A stretch of DNA of 37,360 bases from NCBI RefSeq assembly GCF_014836545.1, contig NZ_JACSQS010000005.1, positions 191,038 to 228,397 on the forward strand, read 5' to 3'. The translations under genes and the position numbers were made by a program. Source of the stretch: Stenotrophomonas lacuserhaii. GTDB lineage: Bacteria; Pseudomonadota; Gammaproteobacteria; Xanthomonadales; Xanthomonadaceae. Under the pieces are notes generated by a model. It was not told the origin of the DNA. It saw nothing but the letters and a program-made list of their open reading frames with translations, and ran no database searches. The stretch's first letter is position 1. Every line of letters begins with the position of its first letter. Below are positions 9,412-17,814 of this stretch, in pieces.

Positions 9412-11220
9412 ATGGTAGCGCTGCCGGTGTCGGAATCCCGTGCCCCCGCGCTTCCGACGATTTTCCCACGCGCCTGGGTGGATAGTCCGGCTTTATCCGG
9501 ACGCCCCCCTTTGTCCCTTCCTTCCTTCCCCCGCGCGCGCTGGCGCCTGCCCCTGCTCTGGCTGCTGGCCGTGGTCGCGCTGGCTGCCGGCATCGGCATG
9601 CGCCTGCCACAACCGCCGGACGAGCCACGGTTCGTGCTGGCCGCGCGTGCCATGGTCGACTCCGGCCAGTGGCTGGTGCCACACCGGGGCAGCGAGTTCT
9701 ATGCCGAAAAGCCACCGGTGTACATGTGGATGCAGGCCGCGGCGCACCAGTTGCTGGACTGGAAGGGCAGCTTCCTGCTGCCCTCCCTGCTGGCCGCCCT
9801 GCTCAGCCTGTGGCTGGTGGCTGACCTGGCACGTCGGCTGTGGTCGCCGCGGTTGGCGCCCTATGCCATGGCGGCCCTGTTCTGCAGTCTGCAGTTCGGC
9901 CTGATGGCCAAGCGCGCGCAGATCGACATGGTGCTGGTGGCGATGACCACCGCGTCGTTGTGGGGCCTGCTGCGGCACCTGTGCGAACGTCCCAACCAGC
10001 CCGCACTGTGGCTGGCCGGCATCGCCGCCGGGGTGGGTACGGTCACCAAGGGGGTCGGTTTCCTGCCCCTGCTGATCGTGCTGCCGTGGTTGGCGTGGCG
10101 GCTGCAGTACCGGCGCAGGCATTGCCGGGACGCGCCTGGCCCGGCCCCGGCGACGCTGGCGTGGCTCATTCCCGCTTTCCTGCTCGGCACCGCCGTCTGG
10201 CTGGCGCCGCTGGGTTGGGCCCTGCTGCGCCATCCCGACCCTGCCCTGCAGGCCTATGCGCACGAGTTGCTGTTCAAGCAGACGGCCACGCGTTACGCCC
10301 ATGCCTGGCATCACCTGCAACCTGCCTGGTACTACCTGCAGGTGATGCTGACGCTGTGGCTGCCCGGCAGCCTGCTGCTGCCCTGGCTGGCGCGGCCGTG
10401 GTGGCGGCGGCTGCGTCGTACCGATGCACGCTTCTGGCTGCTGCTGGGCTGGGCCGGGCTGGTGCTGCTGTTCTTCACCATCAGCGCAGGCAAGCGCGAG
10501 GTCTACGTGCTGCCGATGTTGCCGGCGCTGGCACTGGCCAGTGCGCCCCTGTTGCCCGGCCTGCTGCGCCGGATGAGTGTGCGTCGCTACCTTCTGGGCT
10601 ACAGCATCGCGCTGGGGCTGCTGTCATTCACAGTCGGCGCCCTGCTGCTGCACGGCGCGCCCTGGGCGCTGGCGCAACTGGAACGACGTGCGATGCCGAT
10701 CGGTCTGCTGCCCGTGCTGGGCGGGAGCCTGCTTGGCCTGGGAGCCGCCGTGCTCGGCATGTGTGCATGGCTGCGGCAACGCCGCGCAGCCTTGCTGGTG
10801 TTGTTGACCCACAGCCTGCTGTGGTGCGTGTACGGCGTGCTGCTGCTGCCCGCGGTGGACCCCTACGCCTCCGCTTATGACCTGATGCAGCGCGCAGGGG
10901 AGCGTATCGGACCGCAGGCAGAACTGGGCCTGCTGGCCTGGCGCGAACAGAACCTGCTGCAGGCCGACCGACCGGCACGCGAGTTCGGCTTCAAGCGACC
11001 GTGGGACCTGCAGTGGCGTGATGCGGGCCGCTGGCTTGCTGCTGCGCCGCAGGCACGCTGGCTGCTGGTGCTGGATACGGCAATGAGCCCCTGCGTGGAT
11101 ACAACGCAGGTCATCGACATCGGCATGTCCAACCGCAACCGGTGGCAACTGGTGCCGGGAACCGCATGGTCCAGCGACTGTCGTGCGGCGATGAACGGTG
11201 CCAGCAACGCCGAAGAATGA
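9412..11220 (+). CDS. ArnT-like membrane glycosyltransferase (GT83/PMT superfamily)
   Basis: This protein of about 602 residues has a dozen or so membrane segments. The first periplasmic loop carries the GT-C fold's acidic motif (PPDEPRF) and the ArnT-type EKPPVYMW. RQ/RY-type residues (KQTATRYAHAWHH) follow midway, and there is a soluble C-terminal part. ArnT adds 4-amino-4-deoxy-arabinose from an undecaprenyl carrier to lipid A; the sugar used here is unknown. The start is uncertain: ATG at 9412 leaves 15 bp to the divergent regulator and has no ribosome site. GTG at 9478 or TTG at 9511 would give a more typical N-terminus and leave room for promoters. Genes for a PAP2 phosphatase and a phosphoethanolamine transferase follow on the same strand, supporting a role in lipid A decoration. 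Confidence 0.82.
   Translation: MVALPVSESRAPALPTIFPRAWVDSPALSGRPPLSLPSFPRARWRLPLLWLLAVVALAAGIGMRLPQPPDEPRFVLAARAMVDSGQWLVPHRGSEFYAEKPPVYMWMQAAAHQLLDWKGSFLLPSLLAALLSLWLVADLARRLWSPRLAPYAMAALFCSLQFGLMAKRAQIDMVLVAMTTASLWGLLRHLCERPNQPALWLAGIAAGVGTVTKGVGFLPLLIVLPWLAWRLQYRRRHCRDAPGPAPATLAWLIPAFLLGTAVWLAPLGWALLRHPDPALQAYAHELLFKQTATRYAHAWHHLQPAWYYLQVMLTLWLPGSLLLPWLARPWWRRLRRTDARFWLLLGWAGLVLLFFTISAGKREVYVLPMLPALALASAPLLPGLLRRMSVRRYLLGYSIALGLLSFTVGALLLHGAPWALAQLERRAMPIGLLPVLGGSLLGLGAAVLGMCAWLRQRRAALLVLLTHSLLWCVYGVLLLPAVDPYASAYDLMQRAGERIGPQAELGLLAWREQNLLQADRPAREFGFKRPWDLQWRDAGRWLAAAPQARWLLVLDTAMSPCVDTTQVIDIGMSNRNRWQLVPGTAWSSDCRAAMNGASNAEE
9485..9502. promoter_or_regulatory. Inverted repeat in the colR/arnT divergent region
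   Basis: GTCCGG (9485-9490) and CCGGAC (9497-9502) are perfect inverted repeats separated by six bases. They lie between the regulator start and the most typical start of the glycosyltransferase (TTG 9511). It could be an operator, but I have no consensus that identifies it, and it may be chance in GC-rich DNA. Confidence 0.25.
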
Positions 11221-11297
11221 TCGAAAGCGCCACGCATTCGCGCTTTAACCAAAGGCGAACGGGGCTCCGATTTTTCTCCGACAGCACGCTCCCTAGC

Positions 11298-12086
11298 ATG
11301 GCCGCAGATACTCAGATGGCCTTGACCATGCACCGCACCGCTGTTCCCGGATTCCCGCTCCCACGCGTTCGGCAGACCGCAGGCAGCGGATTCACTGCAC
11401 GCCATCTCTGGTTGCCCTTGATCGCCGCATCCCTGCTTTTCGGCGTGCTGATGCTGGGCGGCGACCAATGGATCGCCGATCACATTTTCGCGATGGAAGG
11501 CCACCAATGGGTGCTGCGCGAAGCGTGGATGACCAGCACGCTGATGCACAAGGGTGGCAAGTGGCTCAGCGCCGCCGCTACGCTTATGGTGCTGATGCTG
11601 TGCCTGTACCAGTGCCGCCATGGCAAGGATCGCCGCCTGCGCTGGGCGCTGTCGTATTTGGTGCTGGCCATCGCGCTGGGCACCGGCGCGGTATCGCTGC
11701 TGAAATCGCTGACCCACATGGATTGCCCCTGGGACCTCGTGCGTTACGGCGGCGAGCGCCCGTTCGTCGGCCTGCTGCAGGCCCGCCCCGCCGCCCTGCC
11801 CGCCGCAGCCTGCTTTCCCGCCGGCCAGGCCAGTGCGGGCTATGCGTGGGTCAGCCTGTACTTCTTCGCGCTGCTGTGGCGCCCGGCCTGGCGCTGGCGG
11901 GGGCTGGCCATCGGGCTGCTCGCCGGCATCGCGCTGGGGTGTGCCCAGCAACTCCGCGGCGCGCATTTCATGTCGCACGACGTCGCCACCCTGATCGTGT
12001 GCTGGCTGCTTTCGCTTGGCCTTTACGCACTCATCCGTGGCTACCTGCAGCGCCCGGCCGCTCGCCCGGTGGGAGCGCGCGCATGA
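11298..12086 (+). CDS. PAP2-family membrane phosphatase with an altered catalytic motif
   Basis: This 262-residue inner-membrane protein of the PAP2 (COG3907-like) group has about five or six membrane segments. Motif 1 is KSLTHMDCPWDLVRYGG (136-152), motif 2 is CFPAGQASAG (172-181) and motif 3 is QQLRGAHFMSHD (218-228). Relatives remove phosphate from lipid A or undecaprenyl-pyrophosphate-type substrates. In motif 2 the usual PAGH/PSGH histidine is Gln177 (codon CAG at 11826-11828). The histidine at this place is the expected proton donor, so activity may be changed or lost. The start could be ATG 11298, 11316 or 11328, none with a clear ribosome site. The stop overlaps the next gene's ATG in an ATGA, so it is coupled to the eptA-like gene. 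It follows the glycosyltransferase by 77 bp. Confidence 0.82.
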   Translation: MAADTQMALTMHRTAVPGFPLPRVRQTAGSGFTARHLWLPLIAASLLFGVLMLGGDQWIADHIFAMEGHQWVLREAWMTSTLMHKGGKWLSAAATLMVLMLCLYQCRHGKDRRLRWALSYLVLAIALGTGAVSLLKSLTHMDCPWDLVRYGGERPFVGLLQARPAALPAAACFPAGQASAGYAWVSLYFFALLWRPAWRWRGLAIGLLAGIALGCAQQLRGAHFMSHDVATLIVCWLLSLGLYALIRGYLQRPAARPVGARA

Positions 12087-13699
12087 ATGCCACCGTCGCA
12101 CGCACCCTGCGCCTGCCTGCCATGGCCTGGCTGCAAAGCCGGCCGCAGCTCTCCACCGAAGCGCTGATTGCGTTGGCCAGCCTGTTCTTCGCCATCGCCG
12201 GCAATGGGCTGTTCTGGAACAGCGCGATGGCCACCCATCCCGGCAGCCTCCGCTATGCGCTGTCGCTGCTGCTCCTGCTGCTGGGCACGCATGCGTTCCT
12301 GCTTGGCCTGCTGGTCTGGCGATGGAATGCGAAGGTGGTGGTCAGCGTGCTGCTGATGCTGACCATGCTGGCTTCCCACTACATGGGCCGTTACCACATC
12401 TACCTCGATGCGGACATGCTGCGCAACGTGCTGGCCACCGACCGCCGCGAAAGCAGCGAACTGCTGACCGCATCGCTGGCCGCTCCGTTGCTGCTGGGGC
12501 TGGTGCCCACGCTCGCGGTCTGGCGCCTGCAGCTCACCGACCGACGCTGGACCGCGGCGCTGTCGTGGCGGGCGGGATTCCTGCTGCTGGCGGCCGGCGT
12601 TGCAGTGGGCGGCGCCCTACTGTCGTTCCAGGAGATTTCCGCCTTGATGCGCAGCCAGCGCGAAGTGCGCTACCTGGCGACCCCGGCCAACGTGCTGCTG
12701 GGCTTGCCCCGTGCGCTGCGCGGCGACAACCCGGTGCAGCGCGCGCCCAAGCTGCCGATTGGCCTCGATGCACAGGCCATGCACCACGCGTCGGGCAGCA
12801 GGCCGCGGCTGCTGCTGGTCGTTCTCGGCGAAACCGCGCGTGCGCAGAACTGGGGCCTGAATGTCGGCGCCCGCCAGACCACCCCGGAGCTGGCGCAGAA
12901 GCCGGTGATCAACTTCCCCGACATGCATTCCTGCGGTACCAGCACCGAAGTGTCGGTGCCCTGCATGTTCTCGCCCTGGGGACGCGGCGACTATGACGAG
13001 AAGAAGATCCGTGCGCACCAATCACTGCTGCATGTACTGGACCACGCCGGTATCGGGGTACTGTGGCGTGACAACCAGTCCGGCTGCAAAGGCGTCTGCG
13101 AAGGGCTGCCGGTGCAGTCACTGGCCGATGCAACCACGCCGGGGCTTTGCGCCAACGGACGCTGCCTGGACGAGATCCTGCTGCAGGACCTTGCCGCACA
13201 GGCGCGCGCGAAACCCGGCGACCGGGTCATCGTGCTGCATCAGCTGGGCAACCACGGCCCTGCCTACTTCCAGCGCTACCCGCCGCGCTTCCGCCGCTTC
13301 ACCCCTACCTGCGATACCGTCGAGCTGGGACGTTGCACCCGCGAGCAGATCGCCAACAGCTACGACAATGCGCTGCTGTACACCGACCACGTGCTTGCCC
13401 AGGCCATTGGTACGCTGCAGGGAATGGAAGACTACGACACGGCGATGATCTACGTGTCCGACCACGGGGAATCGCTGGGCGAGAAAGGCCTGTTCCTGCA
13501 TGGGATTCCGTACGCGATCGCCCCGGAAGAGCAGACCCATGTCCCGATGACGATGTGGTTCTCGCCATCATTCGCGCGCAACCGCGGGCTGGACCTGGAG
13601 TGCGTGCGCCAGCGCGCTGGCCGGTACACCGACCACGATGCGCTGTTTTCGTCGGTGCTCGGATTGATGCAGGTACGTACGGCCCTGTATGCGCCGTAG
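12083..13699 (+). CDS. eptA: EptA/MCR-type lipid A phosphoethanolamine transferase
   Basis: This 538-residue inner-membrane enzyme moves phosphoethanolamine from phosphatidylethanolamine to lipid A, which lowers binding of polymyxins. It has about five N-terminal membrane helices (residues 27-185) and a periplasmic alkaline-phosphatase-fold domain. Active-site residues are all present: E250 (GETARAQNWG), nucleophile T288 in SCGTSTEVSVPCM, H391 (GNHGP), and D460/H461 (SDHGESLGEKG). C284 and C294 bracket the nucleophile, as the disulfide does in MCR-1. The start at 12083 overlaps the PAP2 stop (ATGA). The domain matches EptA/MCR closely, but whether the acceptor is lipid A or another core sugar cannot be read from sequence. 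It likely belongs to the regulon of the neighbouring ColRS-like system. Confidence 0.93.
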   Translation: MNATVARTLRLPAMAWLQSRPQLSTEALIALASLFFAIAGNGLFWNSAMATHPGSLRYALSLLLLLLGTHAFLLGLLVWRWNAKVVVSVLLMLTMLASHYMGRYHIYLDADMLRNVLATDRRESSELLTASLAAPLLLGLVPTLAVWRLQLTDRRWTAALSWRAGFLLLAAGVAVGGALLSFQEISALMRSQREVRYLATPANVLLGLPRALRGDNPVQRAPKLPIGLDAQAMHHASGSRPRLLLVVLGETARAQNWGLNVGARQTTPELAQKPVINFPDMHSCGTSTEVSVPCMFSPWGRGDYDEKKIRAHQSLLHVLDHAGIGVLWRDNQSGCKGVCEGLPVQSLADATTPGLCANGRCLDEILLQDLAAQARAKPGDRVIVLHQLGNHGPAYFQRYPPRFRRFTPTCDTVELGRCTREQIANSYDNALLYTDHVLAQAIGTLQGMEDYDTAMIYVSDHGESLGEKGLFLHGIPYAIAPEEQTHVPMTMWFSPSFARNRGLDLECVRQRAGRYTDHDALFSSVLGLMQVRTALYAP

Positions 13700-13828
13700 C
13701 GGGACCTGTTTGCCGCTTGCGAGGGGTGATCATCGGCAGGCGCCTCCGGCGCCCCCGACCTCTGCCCCTTGCGGCAGCGGGCCCGGGCCACTAGCCTTCA
13801 GCGGTCGTTCACCGCCCAAGGATCACCC

Positions 13829-15814
13829 GTGAAACACCGTCATCTCCTGCTGGCTTCGGCAATCGCCGCCGCCACGCTGTCGCTGGTCGCCTGCAAGAAG
13901 GAGCCCACCCCGGGCACCGCATCGGCAACGGCAACCGCGCCGGCCGGCGAAACCGCCGACCAGTTCGTGGCCCGCATCAATGCCGAATACAAGGCCGCGT
14001 ACCCGGAGATGACCTCGGCGCAGTGGTTGTCCTCGACCTATATCAACAGTGATTCCGAGCGCGTGGCGGCCAAGGCCAACGAGCGCTCGTTGACCCAGCT
14101 CAACAGCTGGATCGAACAGGCAGCGAAGTTCGAAGGTCAGCCGATGTCCGATGACAGCAGGCGCGCCCTGCAGCTGCTCAAGCTGATGTCTTCGATGCCC
14201 GCCCCGCGCGACCCGGCCAAGCTGGCGCAGCTGACCCAGATCGCCACCCGCATGGAAGGCAGTTATGGCGCTGGCAAGTACTGCACCGATGCCAACGATC
14301 CGAGCTCCTGCCGCCAGCTCGGCGACCTGGAACAGGTGCTGTCCAGCAGCCGCGACTACGACCAGCAGCTGGATGCGTGGCAGGGCTGGCACGGCACCAC
14401 CAGGAACATGCGTGGCGACTACCAGCAGTTCGTCGGCCTGGTGAACGAAGGCGCCAGGGGCCTGGGCTTCGCCGATGCCGGGCAGATGTGGCGCAGTGGC
14501 TATGACATGCCGCCAGAGCAGATCGGACCGGAAACCGACCGCCTGTGGGAACAGGTCAAGCCGATGTACGAGCAGCTGCACTGCTATGCACGCGGCAAGC
14601 TGGACGCCACCTATGGCAAGGACAAGGCCGAAGTGGGCAATGGGCTGATCGCCGCCCACCTGACCGGCAACATGTGGCAGCAGGACTGGTCCAACCTGTG
14701 GGACCAGCTGCAGCCGTATCCCGGCGCCGGCAGCCTGGACATCACCGCTGCACTGGAAAAGCAGTATCAGGGCAACCTCAGCGGCGCGCTGGCCAAGGCC
14801 GGCAGCAACGCCAACGTGGAAGGCCTGTACAAGGCGCAGCGCGAAGCCGAACTGCGCACCGCACGGCAGATGACCGAACGCGCGCAGGACTTCTACGTAT
14901 CGCTGGGCATGCCGGCGCTGCCGAAGTCCTACTGGGAAAACACCCAGTTCATCAAGCCGCAGGACCGCGACGTGGTCTGCCATGCCAGCGCCTGGGACAT
15001 GAACATGGACGGCGATGTGCGCACCAAGATGTGCATCAAGCCGAACGAAGAGAACTTCACCACGATCTACCACGAGCTGGGCCACATCTATTACGACCTG
15101 GCCTACAACCCGCTGCCGCCTCTGTTCCAGGGCGGTGCCAACGATGGCTTCCATGAAGCGATCGGTGACACCATCGTGCTGGCGATGACGCCGAAGTACC
15201 TCAATTCCATCGGTCTGGTCGACAAGCCCGAAGAGAGCCGCGAAGCGGTGATCAACAACCAGATGCGCATGGCACTGTCCGGCGTGGCCTTCCTGCCGTT
15301 CGGCCTGATGATCGACCGCTGGCGCTGGGGCGTGTTCGATGGCTCGATCACCCCGGATAACTACAACAAAGCCTGGTGGGACCTGAAGGCGCGTTACCAG
15401 GGCGTCGCCCCGCCGACCACCCGTGGCGAGGAGTTCTTCGACCCGGGCGCCAAGTACCACGTGCCGGGCAACACGCCGTACACGCGCTACTTCCTTGCGC
15501 GCATCCTGCAGTTCCAGTTCTACAAGGGCCTGTGCGATGCATCCGGCTACAAGGGCCCGCTGCACGAGTGCAGCTTCTACGGCAACAAGGAAGCCGGGCA
15601 GAAGTTCTGGTCGATGCTGAGCAAGGGCGCCAGCCAGCCGTGGCAGGCCACGCTGAAGGAACTCACCGGCGGTGACAAGCTCGATGCGGGCCCGATGATC
15701 GAATACTTCACCCCGGTCAATGCCTGGCTGAAGGAACAGAACCAGGGCCAGGTCTGCGGTTGGCAGGCCAGTGCCGCGGCGCCTGCCGCACCGGCAGCGC
15801 CCGCGCAACGCTGA
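13829..15814 (+). CDS. M2-family peptidyl-dipeptidase lipoprotein (angiotensin-converting-enzyme-like)
   Basis: This 661-residue zinc peptidase is close in kind to the Xanthomonas ACE homologue. The N-terminus is a lipoprotein signal with lipobox LVAC (around residues 19-22), so the enzyme should be anchored to a membrane facing the periplasm. Zinc ligands are H415, E416 and H419 (HELGH) with distal E443 (GFHEAIGD). The carboxylate-binding set of ACE is also there: K542, H544, Y551, R553 and Y554 in KYHVPGNTPYTRYF. It should release dipeptides from peptide C-termini. The start is GTG at 13829, preceded by AAGGA. ATG at 13769 would place 20 extra residues before the signal peptide. The C-terminus is an Ala/Pro tail. 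No partner gene is apparent. Confidence 0.94.
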   Translation: MKHRHLLLASAIAAATLSLVACKKEPTPGTASATATAPAGETADQFVARINAEYKAAYPEMTSAQWLSSTYINSDSERVAAKANERSLTQLNSWIEQAAKFEGQPMSDDSRRALQLLKLMSSMPAPRDPAKLAQLTQIATRMEGSYGAGKYCTDANDPSSCRQLGDLEQVLSSSRDYDQQLDAWQGWHGTTRNMRGDYQQFVGLVNEGARGLGFADAGQMWRSGYDMPPEQIGPETDRLWEQVKPMYEQLHCYARGKLDATYGKDKAEVGNGLIAAHLTGNMWQQDWSNLWDQLQPYPGAGSLDITAALEKQYQGNLSGALAKAGSNANVEGLYKAQREAELRTARQMTERAQDFYVSLGMPALPKSYWENTQFIKPQDRDVVCHASAWDMNMDGDVRTKMCIKPNEENFTTIYHELGHIYYDLAYNPLPPLFQGGANDGFHEAIGDTIVLAMTPKYLNSIGLVDKPEESREAVINNQMRMALSGVAFLPFGLMIDRWRWGVFDGSITPDNYNKAWWDLKARYQGVAPPTTRGEEFFDPGAKYHVPGNTPYTRYFLARILQFQFYKGLCDASGYKGPLHECSFYGNKEAGQKFWSMLSKGASQPWQATLKELTGGDKLDAGPMIEYFTPVNAWLKEQNQGQVCGWQASAAAPAAPAAPAQR

Positions 15815-15832
15815 TCGATATATCCGGAATCC

Positions 15833-15861
15833 GGTAGCGCCGAGCAGGGCTCGGCGCTACC
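15833..15861. repeat. SMAG/REP-type palindrome (GTAG-headed)
   Basis: GGTAGCGCCGAGC (15833-15845) pairs perfectly with GCTCGGCGCTACC (15849-15861) around a 3-base loop. The GTAG head and GCCGAGC stem match the Stenotrophomonas SMAG class of repetitive extragenic palindromes. It lies between the convergent M2 peptidase and 130-residue genes, and may also act as a transcript end. Confidence 0.85.
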
Positions 15862-15884
15862 TTCGGACTCCATGCAACGCCTGA

Positions 15885-16277
15885 TCAGTTGGCCTTGCCC
15901 ACCGCCATTTTCGCGGCAAGCGCGTCCTTGAACTCATCGAAACTGAGTCCCTGCGCATTGGCCTCGGCCTGCGCGGCGTCGCGCAGCGCGTCCGAGTACA
16001 CCAACCGCACCGGGGTACCCTTGCGTTCGTGCAGTTCGCCGGCCTGCATGATCAAGGCCAGCACCTGGGCGGCACTCTCACTCTGGCCGGCGATTCGGCC
16101 GTCCATGCCCAGCACCCATTCGCCATCGCGGCGGACAATGCCGGCCAGTAGCGTGCGCTGCTGGTCGCGCAGTTCGGCATGCGGCTCGACCGGTGAGGCG
16201 TGCGCGGCTTCGCGGTTGGCGGCCTGGGTTTCGCGTCGCCGGCGGATATCGCGGCGCAGTTTGGAAGTGGTCGACAT
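15885..16277 (-). CDS. Conserved-looking small protein of unknown function
   Basis: This 130-residue hydrophilic protein has a very basic N-terminus (KLRRDIRRRRE), no signal peptide and no membrane segment, so it is probably cytoplasmic. The middle (TLLAGIVRRDGEWVLGMDGRIAGQSE) has the look of a small beta-rich unit. The C-terminal half (AAQVLALIMQAGELHERKG to FDEFKDALAAKMAV) is helical. I do not recognise a named domain. The start at 16277 (MSTTSKLRRD) is the only reasonable Met. The gene ends 24 bp from the SMAG palindrome and follows the exporter gene in the same direction after about 105 bp, so they could share a transcript. Confidence 0.6.
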   Translation of the reverse strand: MSTTSKLRRDIRRRRETQAANREAAHASPVEPHAELRDQQRTLLAGIVRRDGEWVLGMDGRIAGQSESAAQVLALIMQAGELHERKGTPVRLVYSDALRDAAQAEANAQGLSFDEFKDALAAKMAVGKAN

Positions 16278-16382
16278 CAGGGGCTTACGGTCATCCGGGT
16301 GCGTAAGAATACCCCAGCGGCGTCCCGCGCCGGCTTCACCCCCACGGCCCGCGCACGGCGCCGCTGCTCGGCCAGCTGGCGC

Positions 16383-17603
16383 TCAGCGCGCAGGGGCAGG
16401 CGGGTTGCGCCGAGCACAGGCGTTTTCCCAGTACCACACCGACGCCCCAAGCACGAAGAAACCGGCGTAGCCAAAAGCGAGACGCACCGGGTTGCTGCTC
16501 AGCAGGGGCGACAGCACACCGGCAACGAAGGTATTGATCATCATCTGGATGAACATCTGCATCGAGGAGGCGAGCCCGCGCTGATGCGGGTACAGATCCA
16601 GCACGCCCAGCGCCAGGATCGGAAAGATCATCGCCAGTCCGGTGCCCCCCATGAATATCGGAACGACCGCCCAGGGCAAGGCGATTTCTGGCACCGACAG
16701 CACGTAGCCGATGTTGAGCACCGCCGACAATCCACACAGACCGAAGCCGATGCCGATCTGACGCTGCGGAAGCACACGCCCGGCCATCTGCCCGGACAGG
16801 AACGCCCCCAGCGTCATCCCGCCGATGGTCGGCACGAACAGCCAGGCAAAACCGCCCTCACCCAGTTTCAGGTGCTGCATCACGAACACCGGGGCCGAGG
16901 AGATGTACAGGAACACGCTGGAAAAGTTCAGCGCACTGGCCAGCGCAAGGCGCAACAGGCGTGGGTTGGAGCCCATCCGCAGGTAGTCGCGCAGCAATCC
17001 GCGCGGCGACAGCGACGTACGCGCTTCGACCGGATGCGTCTCGGGCAGGAACCGCGCCGTGGCCACCAGCAACAGCAACGAAAACACCACCAGGAACCAG
17101 AAGATCAGCGGCCAACCGGCGCCACTGAGCAGGATCCAGCCGCCGATGATCGGAGCGATGGCCGGGGCGATGCCGAAGATCATCGAGACCTGGCTCATCA
17201 GCCGCTGGGCATCATGGCCGTGGTACAGATCGCGGATCACCGCACGGCCGACGATCATGCCCACGCCCGCTGACAGGCCCTGCAGCGCGCGGAACACCAG
17301 CAGCGTGGTCAGATCGGTTGACAGCGCGCAGCCTACCGAGGCGCCGACAAAGATCACCAGCCCCCCCAGGATCACCCGCTTGCGACCCAGCGCATCTGAA
17401 AGCGGCCCGTGGGCCAAGCTCATCAGCCCGTAGAACAGCAGGTACACACTGATGGTCTGCTGCACCGCGACCTCGTCCACGCTTAGGCGCTGCGCCAGTT
17501 GCGGAAAGGCGGGAAAGATCGTGTCGATCGAAAACGGACCAAACATCGCCAGACCTGCGAGCAGCAGGGCCAGACGGCGGGTCGAAGGCGAGGCGGCAGT
17601 CAT
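16383..17603 (-). CDS. Bcr/CflA-type MFS multidrug exporter
   Basis: This 406-residue inner-membrane protein has twelve predicted helices. Family signs are FGPFSIDTIFPAFPQ in helix 1, the MFS motif A between helices 2 and 3 (GPLSDALGRKRVI), and GVGMIVGRAVIRDL in the helix 5 region. PAIAPIIGGWIL is the motif C typical of drug/H+ antiporters. Substrates in this family include bicyclomycin, chloramphenicol and other small compounds; none can be named here. ATG at 17603 starts where homologues start; ATG at 17633 would add ten residues. It is divergent from the gcvP transcription unit. Confidence 0.9.
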   Translation of the reverse strand: MTAASPSTRRLALLLAGLAMFGPFSIDTIFPAFPQLAQRLSVDEVAVQQTISVYLLFYGLMSLAHGPLSDALGRKRVILGGLVIFVGASVGCALSTDLTTLLVFRALQGLSAGVGMIVGRAVIRDLYHGHDAQRLMSQVSMIFGIAPAIAPIIGGWILLSGAGWPLIFWFLVVFSLLLLVATARFLPETHPVEARTSLSPRGLLRDYLRMGSNPRLLRLALASALNFSSVFLYISSAPVFVMQHLKLGEGGFAWLFVPTIGGMTLGAFLSGQMAGRVLPQRQIGIGFGLCGLSAVLNIGYVLSVPEIALPWAVVPIFMGGTGLAMIFPILALGVLDLYPHQRGLASSMQMFIQMMINTFVAGVLSPLLSSNPVRLAFGYAGFFVLGASVWYWENACARRNPPAPAR

Positions 17604-17799
17604 GGGAGCGTCCGGAGGATCCGCGCAGGCCATGCGCGGCAGGCGTCAGCCCGTGTCCAGAAGAGACAGAAGGGCGGCGCCGGATGAATACGAGTAGTGC
17701 GCCATGATAGACCGTAGCGCTCGCCTTTTCCATTCGGTCCGGTCCGAAAACGTCTGGTCCCTGACCCCATCCAGCCGCGCATCGGTGAGGGCCGACCGC

Positions 17800-17805
17800 T
17801 ATAAT
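17800..17805 (+). promoter_or_regulatory. Probable -10 box (TATAAT) for the gcvP leader
   Basis: A perfect TATAAT lies just upstream of the first riboswitch aptamer, placing the transcript start near 17811-17813. This fits the leader well. No good -35 hexamer sits 16-18 bases upstream, so an activator may be needed. The rest of the 17604-17799 gap shows nothing else that I can name. Confidence 0.5.
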
Positions 17806-17814
17806 CAGGGGGCA

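Noticed and set aside
11224..11246. AAAGCG...CGCTTT inverted repeat before the PAP2 gene as a regulator site
   Set aside because: The arms are only six bases, and I know no matching consensus. It could equally be a weak hairpin or chance.
13823..15808. Long minus-strand frame (661 codons) opposite the M2 peptidase
   Set aside because: It covers the same span as an unmistakable M2 peptidase. Its own translation shows no recognisable motif.
16277..16474. Small minus-strand frame between the exporter and the 130-residue gene
   Set aside because: It overlaps the exporter's 3' end, is Arg-rich, and has no ribosome site or recognisable feature.
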